Of a DNA stretch of 64,000 nt, positions 42,460 to 50,843 are shown in pieces. Source of the DNA: Ideonella sp. (lineage in GTDB: Bacteria > Pseudomonadota > Gammaproteobacteria > Burkholderiales > Burkholderiaceae_C); NCBI GenBank assembly GCA_016721465.1, contig JADKIA010000003.1:248001-312000 (forward strand), written 5' to 3'. Positions within the stretch are counted from its first letter, which is position 1. Each line of letters opens with the position of its first letter. The position numbers and the translations under genes were made by a program. Under the pieces are notes generated by a model. It was not told where the DNA came from, did no database searches, and worked only from the letters and a program-made list of their open reading frames with translations.

Positions 42460-43298
42460 GCACCGATTCCGCGGACGACCGCTACACCGTCCCTGCGCTG
42501 ATGCGCGGGCTGCAATTGCTGATGCAGTTCAGCCGCGACGAGCGCGAGCTCAGCGGCGCCGAGCTGTCGCGCCGGCTGGACCTGCCGCGCGCGTCGGTGT
42601 TCCGCATGCTGCACACGCTGCAGCAGTGCGGCTTTGTCGAGCGCGTGGGCGATGGCGTCACCTACCGGCTGGGGCTGGCTGTGCTGCGCCTGGGCTTCGA
42701 GTACCTGTCGTCGATGGAGCTCACCGAGCATGGCCGACCGGTGATCGAAGCCTTGCGCGACGCCTGTGGCTACTCGGCCCACCTGGTGGTGCGCGATGGG
42801 CGCGAAGTGGTGTTCATCGGCAAGGCGCCGGGCCGCAGCGCCTTGTTCCATTCGATCCAAGTGGGTGCCCGCCTGCCGGCGCATGCCACCGTGCTGGGCC
42901 GGTTGCTGCTGGCCGACCTGGACCTGGCCGCGCTGAAGGCGCTGTACCCCGAGAAGACCTTGCCCGTGTTCACCGCCAAGACGCCCACCACGGTGGCACA
43001 ACTGAAGGCCCTGATCGAGGCGGACCGCAGCGCCGGTTTCGCCATCAGCCAGGGTGGATTCGAGTCCGGCATCTCCACCATCGCGGCGCCAGTGTTCAAT
43101 GAACGGCACGAGGTGGCCGCCGCCGTGAGCATCACCGTGCCATCGCAGCGCGTGGACGAGGCCGAGCTCGGCGCGCTGGTGGACCAGGTTCGTCACGCCG
43201 CGCGCCAGCTCACCGATCGCATCAGCCATCTGCCGCAGCGCGGCGACTGGCAGTCCAAGACCCTGCAGCAGAATAACCCGCAGAACAAAGTCGCATGA
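42456..43298 (+). CDS. IclR-family transcriptional regulator
   Basis: The ATG overlaps the hydrolase stop (ATGA), giving 280 aa. The winged helix is at residues 12-75 (ALMRGLQLLMQFSRDERELS, then recognition helix PRASVFRMLHTLQQCGFVER). The effector domain includes VVFIGKAPGRSALFHSIQVG and the C-terminal AAPVFNERHEVAAAVSITVP pattern. The last ~20 residues are polar. Being inside the operon it controls, it probably senses a pathway substrate and binds the palindrome at 37994-38013. A second IclR gene is at 49895-50710. Confidence 0.92.
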   Translation: MSTDSADDRYTVPALMRGLQLLMQFSRDERELSGAELSRRLDLPRASVFRMLHTLQQCGFVERVGDGVTYRLGLAVLRLGFEYLSSMELTEHGRPVIEALRDACGYSAHLVVRDGREVVFIGKAPGRSALFHSIQVGARLPAHATVLGRLLLADLDLAALKALYPEKTLPVFTAKTPTTVAQLKALIEADRSAGFAISQGGFESGISTIAAPVFNERHEVAAAVSITVPSQRVDEAELGALVDQVRHAARQLTDRISHLPQRGDWQSKTLQQNNPQNKVA

Positions 43299-44959
43299 GC
43301 CCAAGCAAAGAACCAATCAACGTGGGCGAGCTCGTCGCCCGTTTCCTGGAAGCGTGTGGCGTGCGCACCGCTTTCGGCGTGATCTCGATCCACAACATGC
43401 CGATGCTGGACGCGTTCCATCGGCGTGGGCAGATCCGCTTCGTCTCGGCGCGCGGCGAGGCCGGCGCCTGCAACATGGCCGATGCGGCGGCGCGTGTCAG
43501 CGGCACGCTGGGCGTGTGCGTCACCAGCACCGGCACCGGCGCGGGCAATGCGGCCGGTGCGCTGGTGGAAGCGCTCACCGCCGGCACGCCGCTGCTGCAC
43601 CTCACCGGGCAGATCGAATCACCCTACCTGGACCGCGACCTGGGCTACATCCACGAGGCGCCGGCCCAATTGGCGATGCTGCAGGCCGCCGGCAAGGCAG
43701 CGTTCCGCATCCGCAACGCCGAGACTGCGCTGGCCACGCTGCGCGAGGCCGTTCGCCTGGCCTTCACGCCGCCTTGCGGGCCGGTGAGCATCGAGATCCC
43801 GATCGATGTGCAGGCCGCGATGCTGGATCTGCCGGCCGACCTGTCGCCCGTGCCGGTGCAGCCGCTGCAGCCGAGCGCCGCATCGGTGGACCTGCTGGCG
43901 CAGCGCCTGCAATCGGCGCGCCGGCCGCTGCTGTGGCTGGGCGGTGGCGCACGCGGGGCGGGCACGGCGGTGGACCGCTTCGTCAAGATGGGCTGGGCCA
44001 TCGTCAGCTCGGTGCAGGGCCGCGGCATCGTGCCCGAAGACCACCCGGCCACGCTGGGCTCGTTCAACCTGCAGTCGCCGGCCGAGTCGTTCTACGAGAG
44101 CGTGGATGTGATGCTGGTGGTTGGCTCGCGCCTGCGCAGCAACGAGACGCTGAACTACAAACTGCGCCTGCCGCAGCACCGCTTGCGCATCGACGCCAAC
44201 GCACTGGCCGACAACCGCGGCTACAGCAGCGAGCTGTTCGTGAACGGCGATGCGGCGCTCACGCTGCATGCGCTGGCCGACCGGCTGGAAGGCCGCATGG
44301 CCATCGACCCGGCGCTGGCGGCCGACGTGAAGCGCACGCGCGCCGAGTCCGAGCTGCTGGTGGACGCCACCTTGGCGAGCTATGTCACGCTGAAGAACGA
44401 GCTGGACCGCGCCGTGGCCGACCACTGCTGGTGGGTGCGCGACATCACGCTGTCCAACAGCATGTGGGGCAACCGCAGCATGAAGCTCAACCACCCGCGC
44501 TCGGGTGTGCACGCGCTGGGCGGCGGTATCGGCCAAGGCCTGGCCATGGGCATCGGCGCCGCCATCGCCGATGCGGTGCATGGCCTGGGCCGCAAGACCG
44601 TGGTGCTGGCCGGCGACGGTGGCTTCATGCTCAACGTGGGCGAACTGGCCTGCGCCGTGCAGGAGCAGGCCGATCTGGTGCTGCTGCTGATGAACGACAG
44701 CCAATATGGTGTGATCCGCAACATCCAGGACGCGGTGTACGGCGGCCGCCACTGCTACGTCGATCTGCACACGCCGGACTTCGCGGCCTTCTGCGCTAGC
44801 CTGAAGGTCAGGCACCTGCGGCTGGCCGACCCGGCCCGCACGCGCGACACGCTGGCCCAGGCGCTGCAAGCCAAGGGCCCGGTGGTGGTGGAGGTGGACA
44901 TGAAGGCCTGGGGCCCGTTCGCGGTGAAGTTCGCCGGGCCGCCCAAGAAGGCGGATTGA
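43295..44959 (+). CDS. Thiamine-pyrophosphate-dependent enzyme (acetolactate synthase-like)
   Basis: A 554-aa member of the three-domain TPP family. The N-terminal Pyr domain has GVRTAFGVISIHNMPMLDAF and the cofactor-activating glutamate in SARGEAGACNMADAAARVSG; the middle domain covers about 190-340; the C-terminal PP domain has GDGGFMLNVGELACAVQEQ ending at NDSQYG, the metal/TPP motif. Related enzymes are 2-keto acid decarboxylases, benzoylformate decarboxylase, sulfoacetaldehyde acetyltransferase and carboligases. Tight overlaps with the IclR and aspartate-dehydrogenase genes show coexpression. Product aldehyde could feed the aldehyde dehydrogenase at 45773. Exact reaction unknown. Confidence 0.88.
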   Translation: MSPSKEPINVGELVARFLEACGVRTAFGVISIHNMPMLDAFHRRGQIRFVSARGEAGACNMADAAARVSGTLGVCVTSTGTGAGNAAGALVEALTAGTPLLHLTGQIESPYLDRDLGYIHEAPAQLAMLQAAGKAAFRIRNAETALATLREAVRLAFTPPCGPVSIEIPIDVQAAMLDLPADLSPVPVQPLQPSAASVDLLAQRLQSARRPLLWLGGGARGAGTAVDRFVKMGWAIVSSVQGRGIVPEDHPATLGSFNLQSPAESFYESVDVMLVVGSRLRSNETLNYKLRLPQHRLRIDANALADNRGYSSELFVNGDAALTLHALADRLEGRMAIDPALAADVKRTRAESELLVDATLASYVTLKNELDRAVADHCWWVRDITLSNSMWGNRSMKLNHPRSGVHALGGGIGQGLAMGIGAAIADAVHGLGRKTVVLAGDGGFMLNVGELACAVQEQADLVLLLMNDSQYGVIRNIQDAVYGGRHCYVDLHTPDFAAFCASLKVRHLRLADPARTRDTLAQALQAKGPVVVEVDMKAWGPFAVKFAGPPKKAD

Positions 44960-44964
44960 CGCGC

Positions 44965-45765
44965 ATGGCTCGGCACGAAATCGTTGTTACGCTGATCGGT
45001 TTTGGCGCGATCGGGCAAGCCATCTTCGGTCGGCTGCAAGGCCATCCGGGTCTGCGCATCGGCCACGTGGTCGTGAACCCGGCGCGCCTGGCCGAAACCC
45101 AGACGCTGCTGGGTGATGCGGCGCAGGCCTGCACGGCCGTGCCTGCGGGGGCGCAGTTGGTGCTGGAATGCGCCGGCCATTCGGCGCTCACCTCACATGT
45201 GCAGCCTGCGCTGGCGCGTGGCGTGGAATGCGCGGTGCTGTCGGTGGGCGCCTTGTCCGAACCCGGCCTGCCCGAGCAACTGGCCGATGCCGCGCAGCGC
45301 GGCGGCACGCAGGTGCATCTGCTGGCCGGCGCCATCGGTGGCATCGACGCGATCGCCGCCGCGCGCCTGGCCGGGCTGGACAGCCTGACCTACACCGGCC
45401 GCAAGCCGCCCGCCGGCTGGCGCGGCACACCCGCCGAAGCGCTGGTGGACCTGGCGGCGATCACCCGGCCCACCGTGATCCTGGAAGCCAGCGCGCGCGA
45501 GGCCGCGCGCCTGTACCCGAAGAACGCCAACGTCGCCGCCACGCTGTCGCTGGCCGGTCTTGGCCTGGACGCCACCCGCGTGCGCCTGATCGCCGACCCG
45601 ACCGTGAGCGACAACATCCACGAGATCGACGTGCGCGGCGCCTTCGGCCAGATGCAGCTCACCATGCGCGGCAAGCCGCTGGCCGACAACCCCAAGACCT
45701 CGGCGTTGACGGTGTTGTCGGCGCTGCGCTTCCTGCACAACCGCGCCGCGGCGCTGACGATCTGA
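44965..45765 (+). CDS. L-aspartate dehydrogenase-like protein (NadX family)
   Basis: The ATG at 44965 gives 266 aa; a TTG at 44956 overlapping the TPP gene is an alternative. The N-terminal NAD fold shows TLIGFGAIGQAIFGRL. The catalytic domain has YTGRKPPAGWRGTPAEALVD, LYPKNANVAATLSLAGLG, ADPTVSDNIHEIDVRGAFG and ADNPKTSALTVLSALRFL, as in NadX. Family members deaminate L-aspartate to iminosuccinate or aminate oxaloacetate. No nadA or nadC is nearby, so the role is likely catabolic, acting on a pathway amino acid. The unstable imine would be handled by the RidA protein encoded at 48620. Confidence 0.87.
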   Translation: MARHEIVVTLIGFGAIGQAIFGRLQGHPGLRIGHVVVNPARLAETQTLLGDAAQACTAVPAGAQLVLECAGHSALTSHVQPALARGVECAVLSVGALSEPGLPEQLADAAQRGGTQVHLLAGAIGGIDAIAAARLAGLDSLTYTGRKPPAGWRGTPAEALVDLAAITRPTVILEASAREAARLYPKNANVAATLSLAGLGLDATRVRLIADPTVSDNIHEIDVRGAFGQMQLTMRGKPLADNPKTSALTVLSALRFLHNRAAALTI

Positions 45766-45772
45766 ACCCACC

Positions 45773-47242
45773 ATGGCAGACACGATCTCCTCCTTGATTG
45801 CGGGCCGCTGGCGTGACGCCACCGGTCCCGAATACACCACGGAATACCCGGCCGATGGCAGCGCCGTGGCCACACTGCACGCCGCCACCGCAACCGATGT
45901 GGACGAGGCCGTTCAGGCCGCTGAATCGGCGCGTCGGCTACCCACCTGGGCGAACTTGAAGCGCCACGAACGCGCCGGCCTGTTGCACCGGATCGCGGCC
46001 GGAATCCGCGCGCGGGGCGAAGAGCTGGCCCAACTGCAACGCCTGGACAACGGCAAACCGATCAGCGAGACGCGCGCGCTGGTGGCCAGCGCGGCCGGCA
46101 CCTTCCAGTTCTTTGCCGCCGCCTGCGAAACCTGGGAAGACAGCCTGACGCCGGCGCGCGGCGACTACCTGACCATGAGCGTGCACGAGCCGCTGGGCGT
46201 GGTCGGCGCGATCACGCCCTGGAATTCGCCGATCGCGAGCGAGGCACAAAAGCTCGCGCCGGCCTTGGCGGCGGGCTGCGCGGTGGTCATCAAGCCGGCC
46301 GAGATCACGCCGCGCATGGCCATCGAGCTGGCGCGCATCGCGCAGCAGGCGGGCCTGCCCGACGGCATCCTCAGCGTGCTGCCGGGCAAGGGTTCGATCG
46401 TCGGGGACGCGCTGGTGCGGCACCCGCTCGTCAAGCGCATCGCCTTCACCGGCGGCACCACGGTGGGCCTGGGGCTGGCCAAGCTCGCGGCCGAGAAGCT
46501 GATGCCCATCTCGCTGGAGCTGGGTGGCAAGTCACCCACCATCGTCTGCGCCGACGCCGACCTGGACCATGCGGTGGCCGGCGTGCTCTACGGCATCTTC
46601 AGCTCGTCGGGCGAGTCGTGCATCGCGGGCTCGCGGGCCTTCGTGCATGTGTCGGTGTATGACGAATTCAAGGCGCGCCTGCTGGCGGGCGTGAAGGCCT
46701 TGCGCGTCGGCGATCCGGCGGCCGAATCGACGCAGATGGGCCCGCTGGTCAACCTGGGCCACCGCGCGTCGGTGGAGCGTTATGTGCAACTGGGTCGCGA
46801 CGAGGGCGGCCAGGTGCTGGCCGGCGGCGCGCGGCCGCAGGGTGGCTTGTTCGACCGCGGCAGCTACTACCTGCCCACGGTGATCGAAGGGTTGCCCAAC
46901 AGCGCGCGCATGTGCCAGGAAGAAATCTTTGGTCCGGTGCTGGCCTTGCTGCCTTGGACGGATGAGGCCGAACTGATCGCGCAGTGCAACGACAACGTCT
47001 ATGGCCTGGCCTCGGGCATCTGGACACGCGACTACAAGGCCGCCTGGCGCATTGGCCGCGCGCTGCAGACCGGCACGGTTTGGGTCAACACCTACAAGGT
47101 GTTCTCGGTGAGCACGCCGTTTGGCGGCCTGAAGATGAGCGGCACCGGCCGCGAGAAGGGCCGGCTGGGCATCCTGGAATACACGGCCCAGAAGAGCTTC
47201 TACTGGGGCCTGAACGAGCAGCCACTGCCCTGGGCTGCGTGA
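45773..47242 (+). CDS. NAD(P)-dependent aldehyde dehydrogenase
   Basis: A complete 489-aa enzyme. It contains ITPWNSPIASEAQKLAPALA, the glycine motif FTGGTTVGLGLAKLAAEKL, general base Glu in LELGGKSPTIVC, the catalytic cysteine in SSSGESCIAGSRAFVH and EEIFGPVLALLPW. The expected product is a carboxylate. It starts seven bases after the aspartate dehydrogenase-like gene. Probably oxidises an aldehyde formed by the TPP-dependent enzyme or by ring fission. This is a different subfamily from PhnY at 13588. Confidence 0.9.
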   Translation: MADTISSLIAGRWRDATGPEYTTEYPADGSAVATLHAATATDVDEAVQAAESARRLPTWANLKRHERAGLLHRIAAGIRARGEELAQLQRLDNGKPISETRALVASAAGTFQFFAAACETWEDSLTPARGDYLTMSVHEPLGVVGAITPWNSPIASEAQKLAPALAAGCAVVIKPAEITPRMAIELARIAQQAGLPDGILSVLPGKGSIVGDALVRHPLVKRIAFTGGTTVGLGLAKLAAEKLMPISLELGGKSPTIVCADADLDHAVAGVLYGIFSSSGESCIAGSRAFVHVSVYDEFKARLLAGVKALRVGDPAAESTQMGPLVNLGHRASVERYVQLGRDEGGQVLAGGARPQGGLFDRGSYYLPTVIEGLPNSARMCQEEIFGPVLALLPWTDEAELIAQCNDNVYGLASGIWTRDYKAAWRIGRALQTGTVWVNTYKVFSVSTPFGGLKMSGTGREKGRLGILEYTAQKSFYWGLNEQPLPWAA

Positions 47243-47264
47243 ACCAGCGGGTCTTTTCCTACCC

Positions 47265-48275
47265 ATGAATCAACGCGTCCTTCCCTTTCGAGCACTGACC
47301 ACCTTGGCGCTGTGCTGCGCCTTGATCGGCGGGGTCCAGACCAGCGTCGCACAGTCCACCAGCCCGGTGGACCGCCAACTGGCGCAGGAGCGCTTCACCA
47401 TCGTGGCGCCGTTTCCGCCGGGCGGGCCGGTGGACACGCTGTCGCGCCTGTTGGCCGAGGGGTTGCAGAAGCGCTATGGCCAGCCGGCGGTGGTCGAGAA
47501 CCTGCCCGGCGCGGCGGGCAACCTCGGCATCGACAAGGTCAAGCGGGCCAAGGGTGATGGCCACACGCTGCTGGTGGTGCCGGCCGGCAACCTGACGATC
47601 AACCCGACGCTGATGCCCAATTTCCCGTTCCAGATCGAGCGGGATTTCGTGCCGGTCACGATGCTGGCGATGGCGCCCAACGTGTTGGTCGCCGGGCCGG
47701 GTGCGAAGTTCAAGACGCTGAAGGAACTGCTGGACTTCGCCAAGGCCAAGCCCGATGCGCTGTCCTATGCATCGCCGGGCATCGGCAGCGGCTTGCACCT
47801 GGCCGGTGAGCTGTTCAAACAGCAGGCGGGCGTGGAACTGTTGCATGTGCCGTACAAGGGCACCGGTCCGGCACTCAACGACGTGCTGGGCGGCACCGTG
47901 CCGCTGATGTTCAGCAACCTGCCCGCGGTGCTGCCGCACATCCGCAGCGGCAAGCTCGTGGCACTGGGTTTGACCGACAGGTTGCGCACGGCCACGGCAC
48001 CCGAGATCCCCACGCTGGCCGAGCAAGGGGTGGTGGGCGTGCAGGTCACGTCCTGGTATGGCCTGCTGGCACCTGCCGGCACGCCAACCGAGGTGGCGGA
48101 GCAACTGGCCCGCGTGGCGGCCGAGGCCTTGGCCCAGCCCGCCGTGCGCGATCAACTGAAGGCGCAGGGGCTGATCGACGCCACCCAGCGGCCGGCCGAG
48201 TTTGCGGCGCACATCCGCAACGAGACGGCGGTGTGGGCGCAGGTGATCAAGTCCCGTCACATCGTCGCCGAATGA
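47265..48275 (+). CDS. Tripartite tricarboxylate transporter (Bug) substrate-binding protein
   Basis: A 336-aa exported protein with signal peptide (LALCCALIGGVQTSVAQST). The Bug fold is shown by FTIVAPFPPGGPVDTLSRLL, GQPAVVENLPGAAGNLGID, LSYASPGIGSGLHLAGELF and LLHVPYKGTGPALNDVLGG. The family binds carboxylates such as citrate, aromatic acids or amino acids in a conserved hydrogen-bond network. No TctA/TctB membrane genes are adjacent, so it either works with remote partners or as a periplasmic sensor. Located 22 bases after the aldehyde dehydrogenase gene. Confidence 0.9.
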   Translation: MNQRVLPFRALTTLALCCALIGGVQTSVAQSTSPVDRQLAQERFTIVAPFPPGGPVDTLSRLLAEGLQKRYGQPAVVENLPGAAGNLGIDKVKRAKGDGHTLLVVPAGNLTINPTLMPNFPFQIERDFVPVTMLAMAPNVLVAGPGAKFKTLKELLDFAKAKPDALSYASPGIGSGLHLAGELFKQQAGVELLHVPYKGTGPALNDVLGGTVPLMFSNLPAVLPHIRSGKLVALGLTDRLRTATAPEIPTLAEQGVVGVQVTSWYGLLAPAGTPTEVAEQLARVAAEALAQPAVRDQLKAQGLIDATQRPAEFAAHIRNETAVWAQVIKSRHIVAE

Positions 48276-48282
48276 GCAGCGC

Positions 48283-48633
48283 ATGAACACCACACCGCCT
48301 TCAACGACCCCTGCCGATGCGACGAATGTGCTGCTCACCATCGTGCTCAAGCACCACGCCGGGCTGACGCTCGACGACGTGCAATCGCGCCTGAAGGCGA
48401 GCGAATGGTGGGAGCGCTTTCCCGTGCCGGGCACGCGTGTGGTGTCGTGGACCGTGGCCATGGGCCTGGGCCAAATCGTCACGCTCGAGGTGCCGCCGCA
48501 ACTGCTGGGCCTGGTGAACCTGGAACTGGAGCGCTCGGCCTGGGGGGTGTTCCAGACCGAGTGTTATGCCAGCTACGACTTCGTGCCGGTGCGCGAGCGC
48601 ATCCGCGAGCGCGTGCGCAATGGCGGGCAATGA
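48283..48633 (+). CDS. Conserved small protein of unknown function (116 aa)
   Basis: This protein contains a compact alpha/beta pattern: LLTIVLKHHAGLTLDDVQS, a WWERFPVPGTRVVSWTVAMG region and QIVTLEVPPQLLGLVNLELE with a C-terminal FQTECYASYDFVPVRERIRE. Strand-helix-strand order suggests a ferredoxin-like (dimeric alpha/beta barrel) fold as in small monooxygenases or muconolactone isomerases, but no signature residue is decisive. It starts seven bases after the Bug gene and overlaps ridA by 14 bases. It may be an enzyme of the pathway. Function unknown. Confidence 0.7.
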   Translation: MNTTPPSTTPADATNVLLTIVLKHHAGLTLDDVQSRLKASEWWERFPVPGTRVVSWTVAMGLGQIVTLEVPPQLLGLVNLELERSAWGVFQTECYASYDFVPVRERIRERVRNGGQ

Positions 48634-49075
48634 AGTGACCCAGCCCGCGGAAAAGCTGGTGTGTGCGGCGGTGCCCGATGCACCCAACGCCACCTGGACC
48701 AACGCGTGGCGCCTGGGCCATGAGGTGGTGCTCTCGGGCATGACCGCGCACCCGGCCAGCCGCATCGCGGCAGAGCAGCGTGCGCCGTTGGGTGCCTACG
48801 AGCAGACGATGTGCGTGCTGGGCAAGCTGGAAGCGCTGGTGCAGGCGGCGGGCGGCCACCGCCACAACCTCGTCAAGACCGTGGTCTACCTGACCGACAT
48901 CGCCGACAAGGACGCAGTGGGCCGTGCGCGGCGCGACTTCTTTGGCGACGTCTTCCCCTGCTCGACGCTGGTGGCGGTGAGCGCGCTGGTGTTCCCGGAA
49001 CTGCGCGTCGAGATCGACGCCTGGGCCCGTTTGGACGTGGACCTGCGCCAGGCCCGGTTGCACCCCAACGACTGA
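48620..49075 (+). CDS. RidA/YjgF/UK114-family protein
   Basis: ATG at 48620 gives 151 aa; GTG at 48635 is a plausible alternative. The RidA fold and motifs are visible: LGHEVVLSGMTA, QTMCVLGKLEALVQAAGGHR, NLVKTVVYLTDIADKDAVGR and FPCSTLVAVSALVFPELRVE, the last containing the family's strand, though the catalytic arginine usually seen in R.....V is represented here by a divergent S-T-L-V context. RidA proteins hydrolyse reactive imines/enamines; subgroup members deaminate 2-aminomuconate. In this cluster it likely handles the imine from the NadX-like enzyme or a ring-fission enamine. Confidence 0.85.
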   Translation: MAGNEVTQPAEKLVCAAVPDAPNATWTNAWRLGHEVVLSGMTAHPASRIAAEQRAPLGAYEQTMCVLGKLEALVQAAGGHRHNLVKTVVYLTDIADKDAVGRARRDFFGDVFPCSTLVAVSALVFPELRVEIDAWARLDVDLRQARLHPND

Positions 49076-49088
49076 ACGGAGCGACGCC

Positions 49089-49868
49089 ATGGACCTTGGG
49101 ATTGCCGGCCGCAAGGCGCTGGTGTGCGGCGCCAGCGCGGGCCTGGGCCTGGCCTGCGCCAGCGCACTGGTGCGCGAGGGGGTGCACGTGGTGGTCGTGG
49201 CGCGCACCGAAGGCCCCCTGCGCGAAGCCGCGCAGCAACTCGCGGCACCGGGCACGGGGGCCGTGTCCTGGGTGGCCGCGGACGTGACCAGCGACGCCGG
49301 CCGCTCCGCCATCTTTGCCGCACACGCCGACTTCGACATCGTGGTCACCAATGCCGGCGGCCCACCGCCCGGCGACTTCCGCCTATGGGACCGCGACACC
49401 TGGCTGCGCGCGCTGGACGCCAACATGCTGGCGCCCATCGCGCTGATCAAGGCCACGGTGGACGGCATGATGACGCGCGGCTTCGGGCGCATCGTCAACA
49501 TCACCTCCAGCGCGGTAAAGGCGCCGGTGGATGGGCTGGGCCTGTCCAACGGCGCGCGCAGCGGTCTCACCGGCTTCGTCGCCGGGCTGGCGCGCAGCAC
49601 CGTGGCGCGCGGCGTCACCATCAACAACCTGCTGCCCGGCACCTTCGACACCGCGCGCCTGGCGAGCAACTTCGCGGCGCAGGCCCATCGCGAAGGGCTG
49701 AGCGCCGAGCAGGTGCGCGCCAACCGCATCGCCAAGCACCCGGCCCGGCGGCTGGGCCTACCCAGCGAACTGGGCGCCACCTGCGCGTTCCTGTGCAGCG
49801 TGCACGCCGGCTACATCGTCGGGCAGAACCTGCTGATGGATGGGGGCTCGTACCCGGGGACGTTCTGA
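49089..49868 (+). CDS. SDR-family protein with non-canonical catalytic residues
   Basis: A 259-aa SDR. The cofactor motif CGASAGLGLACASAL is near residue 15 and NAGG at about 90. At the active site, ITSSAVKAPVDGLGLSNGAR, the spacing from the serine puts a serine where tyrosine normally is and an arginine where lysine is (S-N-G-A-R instead of Y-x3-K). This substitution recurs in a subgroup of FabG-like proteins. The end GQNLLMDGGSYPGTF is normal. It may use another mechanism or be a structural partner. Last gene of the rightward cluster, 13 bases after ridA. Confidence 0.85.
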   Translation: MDLGIAGRKALVCGASAGLGLACASALVREGVHVVVVARTEGPLREAAQQLAAPGTGAVSWVAADVTSDAGRSAIFAAHADFDIVVTNAGGPPPGDFRLWDRDTWLRALDANMLAPIALIKATVDGMMTRGFGRIVNITSSAVKAPVDGLGLSNGARSGLTGFVAGLARSTVARGVTINNLLPGTFDTARLASNFAAQAHREGLSAEQVRANRIAKHPARRLGLPSELGATCAFLCSVHAGYIVGQNLLMDGGSYPGTF

Positions 49869-49894
49869 CGGCATCCGGACGTGCGGAACGAGTG

Positions 49895-50710
49895 CTATCG
49901 AAGCTCCATCCCGCCCGCCGGCTTCACTCGGCCTTCGATGGCACGTGCCGCCGCTTGCAAGTCGCCCAGATGCTCGGCGACGATCTCGCGCTCGCTGCGC
50001 ACCGTGGGCAGCCAGGCGCAACTGAGACTGGCAATCACCTGGCCCTCGTGCCGCACAGGAACGGCAATGGCCGCAAAGCGTTCGGGCGAATCGAAGCTGG
50101 CCGGTGAGGGGTCTCGGGTGGCATAGCCCTGTGAGCGGGCGTTCGCCACCATGCGCTGGATGGCCTGTGGACGCAGCGCGGCACGATCCAGTGGGTCGGG
50201 CGATCGCGCCAAGGTGGCCAGGATGGATTTGCGCTCGTCGTCTGGGCAGAAGGCCAGGTGGCAGCGCCCCAGCGACGACAACAGCATGCGTGGCCGGAAG
50301 CCCAACACGCGGTAGTTGACGGCCAGGCCGTTGATCGGCCGGTGCGCGTCAAGGATCAGCATCGCCGAGCCATCACGCACGGCCAGGTCGGTAGGCCAGG
50401 GTACGCGCCGCTGCAGCGCCGCACGGGCCGGTGCGGACAGGGCCGACAGGCGCGCGCGAGCGGCCACGCCCCGGCCGGTTTCCCCGGCCGACGGCGTTGG
50501 CATGTAGCGCGCTTCGGCCGCGTTGCGCTCCACCCAGCCGGTCTCCTGCAGTGTCTTCAGGATGCGCAGCAGGCTGGCCTTGGGCCAGCCGGTCTGCCGG
50601 TGCAGTTCGGCCAGAGTCACGGCCGAAGACTGCTGGATCGCCAACAGCACGTCCAGCCCGCGCCGCAACGCAGTGATCGACTTGACGCCACTGGAGATCG
50701 AAACCGTCAT
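49895..50710 (-). CDS. IclR-family transcriptional regulator
   Basis: A 271-aa regulator. The winged helix spans about 10-72 (ALRRGLDVLLAIQQSSAVTL, recognition helix PKASLLRILKTLQETGWVER). The effector domain has VNYRVLGFRPRMLLSSLGRC and ATRDPSPASFDSPERFAAIA, then AVPVRHEGQVIASLSCAWLP. It is transcribed away from a Bug-type binding-protein gene and the molybdenum hydroxylase genes; the 133-base gap holds a palindrome. It probably regulates that divergent operon. Convergent with the preceding SDR gene by 26 bases. Confidence 0.92.
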   Translation of the reverse strand: MTVSISSGVKSITALRRGLDVLLAIQQSSAVTLAELHRQTGWPKASLLRILKTLQETGWVERNAAEARYMPTPSAGETGRGVAARARLSALSAPARAALQRRVPWPTDLAVRDGSAMLILDAHRPINGLAVNYRVLGFRPRMLLSSLGRCHLAFCPDDERKSILATLARSPDPLDRAALRPQAIQRMVANARSQGYATRDPSPASFDSPERFAAIAVPVRHEGQVIASLSCAWLPTVRSEREIVAEHLGDLQAAARAIEGRVKPAGGMELR

Positions 50711-50724
50711 CGGAGCTCCAAAGG

Positions 50725-50737
50725 TTCACCTGGTGAA
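50725..50737. promoter_or_regulatory. IclR-type palindrome in the divergent intergenic region
   Basis: TTCACC-T-GGTGAA is a perfect 6-base inverted repeat 15 bases upstream of the IclR start and about 107 bases before the binding-protein start. Its TTCA...TGAA ends resemble the operator candidates at 37994-38013 and 61303-61316. Confidence 0.55.
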
Positions 50738-50843
50738 ACTATACCTGTCGCAAGGCCGACGCGCCCCATAGATTCCGGTTCGACGACAGCGTGGCCCGAA
50801 CCACCTGGATCTCGAACCGACGAACCCCCTTCTGGAGATGTGC

